NCBI GenBank assembly: GCA_016190665.1
Contig: JACPQD010000013.1
Span: 1 to 34,375 of the forward strand
Source: Chloroflexota bacterium
GTDB taxonomy: Bacteria; Chloroflexota; Dehalococcoidia; JACPQD01
Direction of reading: 5' to 3'
Length of the DNA stretch: 34,375 nt
Positions 8,062 to 15,153 of the stretch are shown in pieces (position 1 is the first letter of the stretch; every line of letters starts with the position of its first letter). The notes under the pieces are model-generated. The model was not told where the DNA came from and did no database searches. It saw only the letters and a program-made list of their open reading frames with translations. The translations under genes were made by a program, and so were the position numbers.

Positions 8062-8514
8062 ATGAAGAAAGCGGGAGGCGCTTACGTGCTCGTACTGGTC
8101 CTGGACCGACCGACCAGCATCGCCGTGGGCAAGCTGGGGGAGTTCTCCTTTCCGGCCGGCTACTACGCCTACGTTGGGAGCGCCCTGGGTGGCCTGGACG
8201 GGAGGTTGAGGCGATACGTCGGCCCGATCGTCCGGCGCCACTGGCACATTGACTACCTACGGCCGCGCGCCCGGCTCGTGGACATCTGGTATGCCTTCTC
8301 CAGGGAGCGGAGGGAATGCGCGTGGGCCCGGGCACTGGCGGCGCTTTCGGGGACGCGAGTGGTGGCGCCAGGCTTCGGCTCCAGCGATTGCCGTTGCCGG
8401 TCGCATCTGTTCCATTCCCATGACTTGCCGTCCTTCGGGGTTTTCAGAAAAGCGCTGCCTGGAGAAGCGGTGTTCTCCGCTGCTGTCAACGGATGGCACC
8501 GGATAAACGGATAG
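8062..8514 (+). CDS. DUF123 family GIY-YIG-like nuclease domain protein
   Basis: The 150-residue protein matches the DUF123 family (Pfam PF01986), a divergent branch of the GIY-YIG fold. Visible signatures are GGAYVLVLVL (5-14), the GKLG and PAGYYAYVGSALGGLDGRLRR region (23-51), HWHIDYL (60-66) and the Cys/His-bearing GFGSSDCRCRSHLF (104-117). Family members are small and sometimes fused to endonuclease III-like proteins. A nucleic-acid cleavage or repair role is likely but unproven. ATG 8062 was chosen because homology begins there and a promoter -10 sits 7 nt upstream; the frame is open further upstream to 7903, but that part overlaps the divergent promoters. A hairpin overlaps the stop codon. 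Confidence 0.85.
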   Translation: MKKAGGAYVLVLVLDRPTSIAVGKLGEFSFPAGYYAYVGSALGGLDGRLRRYVGPIVRRHWHIDYLRPRARLVDIWYAFSRERRECAWARALAALSGTRVVAPGFGSSDCRCRSHLFHSHDLPSFGVFRKALPGEAVFSAAVNGWHRING

Positions 8515-8543
8515 GCGGTGCGATCATCATCCGCTTATCCGTT
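8506..8543 (+). terminator. Terminator-like hairpin overlapping the DUF123 stop codon
   Basis: AACGGATAGGCGG (8506-8518) pairs with CCGCTTATCCGTT (8531-8543): a 13-bp stem with one mismatch and a 12-nt loop. There is no T run after it, so it is not a classical intrinsic terminator. Confidence 0.4.
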
Positions 8544-8665
8544 GGGGATCCGGTGACGCCGCCTTACGGCTCAAGGTAGCCTTCCAAATGATGAGTGCGA
8601 GATCATAAGTGCGGAATCCATCATGCCGGTTAACACCGGCACCACCAGGGATGAAGATCGCGTTT

Positions 8666-8741
8666 CTATACCCCGCACTGAAGTACGGGGTATAGGGGAC
8701 CGCTTCCTGGAGGCTATACCGCGTACTTCAGTGCGCGGTAT
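8666..8741. repeat. Double-palindrome interspersed repeat, copy 1
   Basis: Two near-palindromes, CCCCGCACTGAAGTACGGGG (within 8666-8695) and CCGCGTACTTCAGTGCGCGG (within 8715-8741), stand in opposite orientation, 19 bp apart. The same pair occurs at 29984-30063, so this is a mobile or dispersed family. The rest of the gap 8515-8789 holds no gene; it ends in three to four copies of ATTCATC (about 8777-8805) that overlap the stop of the next gene. Confidence 0.75.
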
Positions 8742-8789
8742 GTGAGAGGCGTATCTTCGTGGTAATCCTGAGGACTGATTCATCATTCA

Positions 8790-9431
8790 TCATTCATCAT
8801 TCAGCATTTCGAAGAAATCCGCCACTCTTTCCGCCATCTCCTCCTCATAACCGAACCAGAAGTGGTCTGCCCCGGCGATGATCTCCAGCTCCTTCGGCTC
8901 CGTCAGCTTCGCTACTTCCTCGACCAACCACTCCGCCGACACGAATTCATCGTTATCGCCGGCGATGAATAGCCTGGGGCCTCGGAAGTTCGTGGGCAGT
9001 CCGCCCGCCGGCGAGATGGCGGCCAAAGCGCGTACGCGGTCGTCCTTTTCGGCTGCTCCCAGGGCTACCCGCGCGCCGAAGGAGTAGCCCGTCAGGCCAA
9101 GGCGCTCCGCACCGATGCCAGGTGTGAAGGCCAGGGCGCTGAGAGCATCCCTAACGTCGTCCTGCTCGCCGACGCCATCATCGAAGGCGCCGCTGCTTCT
9201 ACCGACTCCGCGAAAGTTGAAGCGGAGGGCAGCGATGGATCTGGCGCACAGCGCCCTCGCCACGGCCCGTACCACCGAATTGTGCATGTCGCCGCCATAC
9301 AAAGGATGGGGATGGCAGACGACAACGCCGGCAGACGGCCCCGACGGAGCGGGGCTCTCCGCGTCGGGGAGCCAGAGGAGGCCCTCCAGCCGGGGGGCGT
9401 CGGCGGGGAACATCAACCGAATCTCGCGCAC
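8790..9431 (-). CDS. Alpha/beta hydrolase (dienelactone hydrolase-like)
   Basis: The 213-residue single-domain hydrolase shows VVCHPHPLYGGDMHN (37-51), typical of the dienelactone-hydrolase/YsgH-like branch where HPHP forms the oxyanion region. It also has the nucleophile elbow GYSFGAR with Ser117, the acid in AGDNDEF (D159 or D161) and His190 in GADHFW. It lacks a signal peptide and is likely a cytoplasmic esterase or thioesterase of unknown substrate. The C-terminal codons and stop lie inside a short ATTCATC tandem repeat, so the last residues (MLNDE) may have been altered by repeat slippage. It is transcribed alone on the minus strand. Confidence 0.88.
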   Translation of the reverse strand: MREIRLMFPADAPRLEGLLWLPDAESPAPSGPSAGVVVCHPHPLYGGDMHNSVVRAVARALCARSIAALRFNFRGVGRSSGAFDDGVGEQDDVRDALSALAFTPGIGAERLGLTGYSFGARVALGAAEKDDRVRALAAISPAGGLPTNFRGPRLFIAGDNDEFVSAEWLVEEVAKLTEPKELEIIAGADHFWFGYEEEMAERVADFFEMLNDE

Positions 9432-9503
9432 CGTTTGCCTCCGAAGTTGTCCCCGTTAGTCGCCATATTATCATCTGGGAGGCGAGACGGGCAAGGACTT
9501 CTC

Positions 9504-9717
9504 CAAGACCTCCGAGGTCTTTGAGACCTCCGAGGTCTTACCGCAAAATCGAGAGGAACGCTATTTCCGCACCAACGCCCCTCAAATGCCCCCTTGAGCC
9601 TTTGCGTTCCGCGTGGTATGCTTTCAACATCGGTTCGAGTTGAGGTTTTGAGGCGAGCGCCTTTGGCATGAACATCGTAGATTCAGGGTATGCTTTCAAC
9701 GTCGGTTCGGGTTGAGG
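9504..9717. repeat. Palindrome pair and 31-bp direct repeat in an intergenic region
   Basis: AAGACCTCCGAGGTCTT at about 9507-9523 is followed at once by a second near-copy to about 9540. Further on, a 31-bp direct repeat beginning GGTATGCTTTCAAC lies at 9615-9645 and again at 9687-9717 (28 of 31 bases identical), spaced 72 bp apart and ending just before the next gene. The stretch 9432-9732 contains no credible gene. Confidence 0.65.
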
Positions 9718-9732
9718 CTGTGGGGGTGGACC

Positions 9733-10929
9733 ATGGCAGTCAAATGGTTGATCGCAGTCAGTTGCCTGGCTACCGCTTTGCTGGCCTTCGCTGGCCTGAG
9801 AACCTTGCCTCCCGAGGGGATGCCCGCCACGGTGCGGCCTTACTCCTATGAGCTGCTTCGGGAGGGGGCCCGAAACCTTCTGACGAAGGGGGCGTTCCTC
9901 CTCAGGCCCCTCGCCGTAGCTTCCGAGAACCGGACCCTTGCCGTCGAGCAGTTCTTTCTCCTCGAGCAACGCTTCAATCCTCGGGACACCAGCTCTCGTG
10001 GGTCCCGCGTCGGCTTGCAGCAGCCGGCAGAGTTCCTTGACGAACTGGCCTCGGTCGGCAGGGAGGAATTGCGGGAGTTGGTGGAGGACACCCTTGAGGA
10101 CCAGGTGCGCGCCATACTCGCCGAGCAGGGCCTGGCCTTCTCGATGCCCTTGAGTGGAATCACTTTCCCCTTTCCACCCGTTCGATTCACCTTGCAGACG
10201 CCGCCCAGCCTTCTCATCACATCGCCCCGGGACCGCATAAGGCTTCGAGCCGCCTGGCTCCTCAGCTCTAACCTGCGCCCAGAGGAGATGGCCGCTATAG
10301 AGGAGCAAACCGCCTCGGGGAGCGTATCGGCCTTGGTGGAGCCCCTGGGCGGTCTCGCCGTCTATCCGAGCATCGTGCGCCGGGGAGACGCGCTTCGAGC
10401 TACCCTCACCTCTGTGGCTCACGAGTGGATACATCAGTACCTGTACTTCTATCCCCTGGGCCGCAACTACGGCGCGAGTTACGAGATGAAGACGCTCAAC
10501 GAGATGGTGGCGACGATAGCGGGGAAGGAGATCGGCGAGGCAGCCTATCAGCGATTTTACGCGCGCGGCGCTCATCCGCCTCCGGCGGACAATCCCAGTG
10601 CGACCAGGCTCGCCGCCGGCTTAAACCGGGACTTGGCCAAGATCAGGAGGACGGTGGATGGGTATCTGGCGCAGGGCGAGATCGCGAAGGCCGAGGTCTA
10701 CATGGACGAGCAAAGGCAACTCCTGGCGTCCCGTGGCTTCAGGATCAGGAAGCTGAACCAGGCGTACTTCGCCTTCCACGGCGCCTACGCCGATAGCCCC
10801 GCCGCTGTGAGCCCGATGGAGGGTCACCTCAAGGACCTGAGGAAAAAGACCGGCTCGCTGGCCGGCTTCCTGCGCCTGATAGGACAGGTCGGGAGCCCCT
10901 CAGATCTCGCGAACCTCGTCGCGCGGTAG
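9733..10929 (+). CDS. Putative membrane-anchored HExxH zinc metallopeptidase
   Basis: The 398-residue protein starts with a hydrophobic segment (residues 4-22, LIAVSCLATALLAFAG), a signal anchor or uncleaved signal. The catalytic domain carries AHEWIHQYL with H230, E231 and H234, the zinc-protease HExxH motif. TLNEMVATIAG follows at 254-264, where E257 is a good candidate third ligand (gluzincin-like spacing). The C-terminal part is helical and charged. The family is not one I can name; it resembles uncharacterised Chloroflexota predicted aminopeptidases. It probably acts outside the membrane. ATG 9733 follows a GGGGTGG stretch; a TTG 21 nt upstream is possible but lies within a direct repeat. 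A small AGGCG/CGCCT hairpin separates it from the convergent gene at 10948. Confidence 0.75.
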   Translation: MAVKWLIAVSCLATALLAFAGLRTLPPEGMPATVRPYSYELLREGARNLLTKGAFLLRPLAVASENRTLAVEQFFLLEQRFNPRDTSSRGSRVGLQQPAEFLDELASVGREELRELVEDTLEDQVRAILAEQGLAFSMPLSGITFPFPPVRFTLQTPPSLLITSPRDRIRLRAAWLLSSNLRPEEMAAIEEQTASGSVSALVEPLGGLAVYPSIVRRGDALRATLTSVAHEWIHQYLYFYPLGRNYGASYEMKTLNEMVATIAGKEIGEAAYQRFYARGAHPPPADNPSATRLAAGLNRDLAKIRRTVDGYLAQGEIAKAEVYMDEQRQLLASRGFRIRKLNQAYFAFHGAYADSPAAVSPMEGHLKDLRKKTGSLAGFLRLIGQVGSPSDLANLVAR

Positions 10930-10947
10930 GCGAGGTACGCCTCTTGC

Positions 10948-11175
10948 CTACTCGACCTCTATCTTGGTCCGGCCCCGGGCCTTCGGCTTATCTGCCTTGT
11001 CCATGCATTCGATGGCGGCATCCAGCAGACTGCGCAGGGCCAGGAGGAACTCCTTCTGCGCCGCCTTGATGTGGACCTTCGCCTCCGGAGGCACAAGATG
11101 CATCGAAGGCGGCCTGAAACGTAACACCAGTTCCTCCCCTGGCCTGTGCTCCACTTCAATCATCTTCTCGACCAT
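10948..11175 (-). CDS. Small conserved-looking hypothetical protein (75 aa)
   Basis: I do not recognise the family. The 75-residue protein has a beta-rich N-terminal half (MIEVEHRPGEELVLRFRPP), a central amphipathic helix (KAAQKEFLLALRSLLDAAIE) and a basic tail ending KARGRTKIEVE. It could be a small DNA- or lipid-associated protein, but nothing decides this. A very good ribosome binding site, GGAGGTG, lies 5 nt before ATG 11175, which supports it as a real gene. It lies downstream of the ArsA-like gene on the same strand, 127 nt away, with an interspersed ACACCGTGCCCC repeat between them, so it may or may not be cotranscribed. Confidence 0.65.
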   Translation of the reverse strand: MVEKMIEVEHRPGEELVLRFRPPSMHLVPPEAKVHIKAAQKEFLLALRSLLDAAIECMDKADKPKARGRTKIEVE

Positions 11176-11302
11176 AGCGCCACCTCCATCACACAGTGAA
11201 ATACGACCCGACGCGGGTATCCTGGGGTCATCCTGACTTGTCGGGACACCGTGCCCCTACTGTCTTCGCGCTTCCCGCTTCCCGCTCCGTGCTCCTCGTC
11301 AT

Positions 11303-12472
11303 CTATCCCCCGGCAGCAAACCTTATCTTCAGCTTGCCGTCCTCGAACTTGGCGTCAGTGGTGGGCAGCCTGGACAATGTCCGGGGGAGAAAGACGTTCC
11401 TCTTCTGGCTGCCGACATGAATGATAAGCTCATCGCCGTTGCGCACCAGTGAGATATCCTTCTTGGTGACGAAGGGAAGGGGAAGAGTCATCGTATAGTG
11501 GCCGTCCTCCTTCTGAATCTGCCGGGCGCACCCCTGGTAGAAAACGCGGCTCGGGTCCTTTTCGCCGAAGATGCGCTCCGCCATCTGCCGCAGCAGGGTC
11601 GCTCCCATCACCTCCTCGCGGAAGAGGGGGACCGGCAGGATGGGTATCGGCGAGAAGCTTTCTTCGATAACGTGGAAGTTCTTGCCCTGGGCTTCCTTCC
11701 AGGCGGAGAAATATTCATCGTCGACGGCCTCCGGGATGACCCGGTTGCACACGACCAGGTCCGTGTGGTAGCCGTACAGGTTCAGGTAGGTATAGGTGCG
11801 TTGGGCCTCCCGGATAACCATCTTCTCCGGGTTCACCACCAGCCTCACCGAGGACACCGAGGGATCGGAGAGCAGGAGCCGCATGCGGTCAAGCTCACCG
11901 AAGAGGTTCTTCGCCGCCTCGAAGACCGAGTCGTCGGGAAAAGGGATGTTGGTGAAGGGCTTGACCAGCGGACGGAGGATGTTGGCGGCGGTCCGCTCGA
12001 TGGGGAAGAGACGCTCCATCCACCAGTGCAACACCTCCGGGAAGCTCAGCAGGCGCAGGGTTTCCCCGGTTGGGGCCATATCGGCGATGATGACATCGTG
12101 GTCGCCGCCGTCGTGGTAATGGGTGATATAGAGGAGGCTGGCAAGCTCCTCCATGCCGGGAAGGATGGCCATTTCATCGGCCAGGATGCGCTCCATGCCG
12201 CGCCAGGCGAGCAGGGCCGACATCCATTCGTGGATGGTCGACCAGTAGGTCTCGATGGTGGCCGACATATCGGCTTCCTGGGCCCAGAGATTGGGGGCCA
12301 TGAGCTTAGGCTCGTTGGAAAGCGTCACGTCGAAGGAATCGCCCAGGCTGTGGGCAGCGTCGGTGCTGAGCACGATGGTCTTGTAGCCCAGCTCCGCGCA
12401 GCGCAGGGCGGTAGCGGCGGCCACGCTGGTCTTGCCCACGCCGCCTTTGCCGGTGTAAAGGATTATCCTCAT
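11303..12472 (-). CDS. ArsA/Get3-family ATPase with C-terminal Hsp20-like domain
   Basis: The 389-residue protein begins with MRIILYTGKGGVGKTS, a deviant Walker A (GKGGVGKT, 8-15). It has the switch regions DAAHSLGD (about 38-45) and IIADMAPTGETLRLLSFPE, characteristic of ArsA/Get3. The tail, about residues 322-389, is the all-beta Hsp20-like domain found at the end of many bacterial ArsA homologues (PF17886). Despite the name, such proteins have no arsenite Cys cluster, and an arsenical pump (arsB) is not nearby. A chaperone or membrane-protein targeting role is more likely, by inference. ATG 12472 was chosen because the P-loop starts there and GGAG lies 6 nt upstream; the 17 codons further upstream look non-coding. 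Confidence 0.9.
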   Translation of the reverse strand: MRIILYTGKGGVGKTSVAAATALRCAELGYKTIVLSTDAAHSLGDSFDVTLSNEPKLMAPNLWAQEADMSATIETYWSTIHEWMSALLAWRGMERILADEMAILPGMEELASLLYITHYHDGGDHDVIIADMAPTGETLRLLSFPEVLHWWMERLFPIERTAANILRPLVKPFTNIPFPDDSVFEAAKNLFGELDRMRLLLSDPSVSSVRLVVNPEKMVIREAQRTYTYLNLYGYHTDLVVCNRVIPEAVDDEYFSAWKEAQGKNFHVIEESFSPIPILPVPLFREEVMGATLLRQMAERIFGEKDPSRVFYQGCARQIQKEDGHYTMTLPLPFVTKKDISLVRNGDELIIHVGSQKRNVFLPRTLSRLPTTDAKFEDGKLKIRFAAGG

Positions 12473-12643
12473 GGTTGCTCCAAGTGCGAACAGGGTTGAT
12501 CGCCCCAAGGGGCTACATAACAATTTTACTACGATGGGGGTAGGAGCGCTAGCGAGGTAGGGGCATCCCGACTCGCGGGGACACCGTGCCCCTATTCTCC
12601 GCGATCAGCCGGCGGGTGTCAAGCGCGTTTCGAGAGCCCAAGC

Positions 12644-12677
12644 AGACCGATTCGGTTTTTGGAAACCGAGTCGGTCT
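12644..12677. repeat. Long stable hairpin downstream of the MaoC-like gene
   Basis: AGACCGATTCGGTTT, a 4-nt TTGG loop, then AAACCGAGTCGGTCT form a 15-bp stem with one mismatch. It lies between the stop of the dehydratase gene and the ArsA gene start. No T run follows on either strand, so it is more like a dispersed REP-type palindrome than an intrinsic terminator, though it may protect or end the dehydratase mRNA. Confidence 0.6.
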
Positions 12678-12709
12678 CATGAGGGTCTACTGACAAGCGT
12701 CCTCTCCCT

Positions 12710-13840
12710 CTACATCGGCACTATCGCTTCCGGGTCCCGGGAGGGGAGAACGACGGTGGCCTTGCCCGGCGCCGTGATCTGGTTGCGCTGGTTGACGCAC
12801 TGGACGTCGCAGTCCACGAGATACTCGCGTCCCTGGACGTACTTGCGCGTCACCTGGGCCTTGACGAACTGGGTATCGCCCTCGATGTTGAACATGCGGA
12901 AGGAGCCACTGAGCTTCTTCAGGAAGCCATCGTCGCCTTGCCAGTTGGTGAAGACCTGCCCCATCCAGGAGATGCGCTGCGTGCCGATGTCGTAGGCGCC
13001 GGGAACGCCGATCTCGCGGGCCATGAAGTCCTCCCAGTGGCCCCGATGCGGGTGCTGCTCCGTGCCGGTGGCCGGGTCGATATAGACGTTGGTGGGATGC
13101 CTCATGCGGGGCAAGAGCTGGAAGATGTGGGCGCCGAAGACGTCGCCGCTGCCCAGCCCGCCCAGCGCGATGTCCACCATGCGCAGGGGACCTTTGACCA
13201 CGGGCTGCAAGTCATCGCCCACTTTCACGTCCTCCCAACAGCGTGGCGTGGCCCCACGTACCTCCTCGGCTTCGATGGCATCCTGGATGGCTTGCAACTC
13301 CTCCGAGGTATAAGCCTTTTTCTCCTGGAGCTCTTTGTATTTGCCCCTCTCCTTGGCCGTGCCGCGCTCCGTCCGTATCGTCCAGCCGAGGCCCTTGGCG
13401 ACGACCTCGTCCCTCTGGTTCTTGAAATAGGACTGAGCATAGACGATGACCAGCGTCCTGGCGAAGGCGCTTTCCCGCTTCACTATATCGTAGGGGCGGT
13501 AGGTGGCCGTAATAGTGTCGTTGACGCGGATGGAGCGGACAAAGTCGAAGTCGTTGCCGGAATGGAAGCCGTGGACGCCGGGCAATCCGCCCACCTTGAG
13601 GCCGGTGATATAGGCCACCTTCAGCAGGAATACGGGCGGCGCGATGATGCAGCCATATCGCGTCTTCGCAGCGTAGGCGGCATCCAGGAAGAGAGGATTG
13701 ATGTCCCCCATGCAGTTGACAAAGTGCATGATGACGTCTTTGCTGGCTATCATGGTGGGCCGGTCCACCCGGTAGTAGACCCCGATCCTCTTGCGGATAT
13801 CTTCGATGCCCTCATCCGTTATCTTGCCCGGAATTGCCAC
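12710..13840 (-). CDS. FAS1-like dehydratase/MaoC double-hotdog protein
   Basis: The 376-residue protein contains two hotdog domains. The first (about 20-150) shows VNCMGDINPLFLDAAYA followed by YGCIIAPPVFLLK, the hallmark of the MaoC-like N-terminal dehydratase family PF13452. The second (about 195-370) follows a charged, helical linker. Such proteins hydrate or dehydrate acyl-CoA thioesters; the substrate is unknown, and no CoA ligase or dehydrogenase is adjacent to narrow it down. GTG 13840 is preferred as the start because AGGAGG ends 7 nt before it and the family-like sequence AIPGKITDEG follows; a TTG 15 nt upstream overlaps that ribosome binding site. It is transcribed alone and ends before a strong hairpin. 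Confidence 0.85.
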   Translation of the reverse strand: MAIPGKITDEGIEDIRKRIGVYYRVDRPTMIASKDVIMHFVNCMGDINPLFLDAAYAAKTRYGCIIAPPVFLLKVAYITGLKVGGLPGVHGFHSGNDFDFVRSIRVNDTITATYRPYDIVKRESAFARTLVIVYAQSYFKNQRDEVVAKGLGWTIRTERGTAKERGKYKELQEKKAYTSEELQAIQDAIEAEEVRGATPRCWEDVKVGDDLQPVVKGPLRMVDIALGGLGSGDVFGAHIFQLLPRMRHPTNVYIDPATGTEQHPHRGHWEDFMAREIGVPGAYDIGTQRISWMGQVFTNWQGDDGFLKKLSGSFRMFNIEGDTQFVKAQVTRKYVQGREYLVDCDVQCVNQRNQITAPGKATVVLPSRDPEAIVPM

Positions 13841-13899
13841 AAGGCACCTCCTCAAACAGGCCTAAGACACTGTTCTTTCGCGTAGGGGCGGTTCGCCAG

Positions 13900-14097
13900 G
13901 ACTGGTCCGACCCGTCTGACCTGTCCGACTGGTCCGACGCGGGAAACACCTACCCCGGTTCTTCGTTTTCGCCGCTCAATTGTAACATGCTTGTCGGAGA
14001 ATGGGCAACGGCGCGAAGGGCTGTTATAATAGGCATCTGAGCAACCGGAGGGACGCGCTCCGTCGCGTCCGCCCTGGGCCACGAGGGACCGTGGCCC
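13900..14097. repeat. GACTGGTCCGAC repeats and two leader hairpins
   Basis: GACTGGTCCGAC occurs at 13900-13911 and 13927-13938 with related GTCTGAC/TGTCCGAC pieces between. In the leader of the next gene, GGACGCG pairs with CGCGTCC (14051-14070) and GGGCCACG pairs with CGTGGCCC (14076-14097), giving two consecutive perfect stems of 7 and 8 bp. The stretch 13841-14147 otherwise contains only the promoter at 14002-14030. Confidence 0.55.
14002..14030 (+). promoter_or_regulatory. Candidate promoter for the alpha/beta hydrolase at 14148
   Basis: A perfect TATAAT -10 (14025-14030) is preceded at 17 bp by TGGGCA (14002-14007), a 4 of 6 match to the -35 consensus. It would yield a leader of about 110 nt containing two hairpins. 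Confidence 0.5.
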
Positions 14098-14147
14098 TCC
14101 GTGCCTGGCAAGTGCCTGACATTCTTTAATCATATCGAGGGCCTGAA

Positions 14148-14939
14148 ATGAGACTAGATCTAGGCGACATATCCATCAACTACGAGCTGACCGGCAAGGG
14201 CAAGCTGCTGACACTGGTCCACGGGCTGGGTGGCAGTATCGCCAGTTGGGAGAGCCAGGTGGCTGAGTTCTCGAAGAAGTTCCAGGTGCTGACCTGGGAC
14301 GTGCGCGGTTTCGGGGCGTCGGACAAGCCGAGGGGCGTCTACTCGGCGCAGATGTTCGCCGACGACCTCCTCTCTCTGCTTCAGAAGCTGGGCTTCAGCG
14401 AGACCTTTGTCCTGGGGCACTCCATGGGCGGCGTCATCGCCCTGCGTTTCACCGCGGACCACCCGGAGATGGTGAAGGGCCTCATCGTGGCCAGCAGCGC
14501 CAGCGAGTGCAACGAGGCGGCGGCGCAGCGCTGGAACGAGCTGGCGGACAACATCGAGAAGGTGGGCATGACGCCCGTCATCGAGACGGTGGAGAGGAAC
14601 TTCACCCCCGAGTTCACGGCCGCGCACCCCGATATCGTGGAGCAACAGAAGGGGCTGCGCCTGGACAACGACCCTGTCGCCTACGCCCAGGCGGCGCGGG
14701 CCATGGCCCTTGCCAATCTCACGGGCGAGTTGGGGAAGATCAGGTGCCCGGTCCTTTTCGTCGTGGGAGACAAGGATGTCAACGTTGGCGTGGGGGGCTC
14801 GGTGCGTATGCACCGGACGGTGGCCGGCTCTCAATTGAAGATACTGGAGAACTGCGCCCACGGCATCCAGGTGGAGAAAGCGTCGGAGTTCAATGAGACG
14901 GTCGTCGAATTCTTGGCCCAGTTGGAGCAAGAAGTGTAG
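14148..14939 (+). CDS. Alpha/beta hydrolase (3-oxoadipate enol-lactonase-like)
   Basis: The 263-residue protein is a classic alpha/beta hydrolase: VHGLGGS (24-30, oxyanion hole), DVRGFGASDKP (51-61), nucleophile elbow GHSMGG with Ser92, acid in VGDKD (D208 or D210) and His238 in CAHGIQVEKA. Overall it resembles 3-oxoadipate enol-lactonase (PcaD-type) and related C-C or ester hydrolases, but the family is too broad to assign a substrate, and no aromatic-degradation genes are nearby. It lacks a signal peptide. GAGG lies 7 nt before the ATG, and a TATAAT promoter about 110 nt upstream is followed by two leader hairpins. The gap after it, 14940-15153, holds a degenerate CCTGAACGGAGC / GTGAAGGATC dispersed repeat. 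Confidence 0.88.
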   Translation: MRLDLGDISINYELTGKGKLLTLVHGLGGSIASWESQVAEFSKKFQVLTWDVRGFGASDKPRGVYSAQMFADDLLSLLQKLGFSETFVLGHSMGGVIALRFTADHPEMVKGLIVASSASECNEAAAQRWNELADNIEKVGMTPVIETVERNFTPEFTAAHPDIVEQQKGLRLDNDPVAYAQAARAMALANLTGELGKIRCPVLFVVGDKDVNVGVGGSVRMHRTVAGSQLKILENCAHGIQVEKASEFNETVVEFLAQLEQEV

Positions 14940-15153
14940 CAGGCCGCCGTGGGCGTCCAATTGCCATCCTGAACCCTTCGCGCGTGTCATCCTGAACGGA
15001 GCCTGGGAGTGAGGATGGGCTCAGGGCAGGCTCCGTGAAGGATCTAGCGGGGGGGGAGGCTCTTACTGGACAGCTATATAGCCCCAACATCACGGACGTG
15101 TACTCTCCCTCCCCATTCAGGGGAGGGACAAAAAGGGAGAGGTGCTTGATCAC

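Noticed and set aside
8571..8786. A 71-codon minus frame with RGI repeats
   Set aside because: It is made by the double-palindrome repeat and short tandem repeats.
9538..10575. A 345-codon open frame on the minus strand
   Set aside because: It is antisense to the HExxH gene, has no domain motif and consists of repeat-like low-complexity segments at its end; the plus frame has a signal anchor and catalytic motif.
11303..12472. Arsenite-pump ATPase in an ars operon
   Set aside because: No arsB, arsC, arsD or arsR lies nearby, and the Hsp20-like tail points to the bacterial Get3-like group.
12644..12677. Rho-independent terminator
   Set aside because: The stem is strong but no T run follows it on either strand, so it is listed as a repeat-type hairpin.
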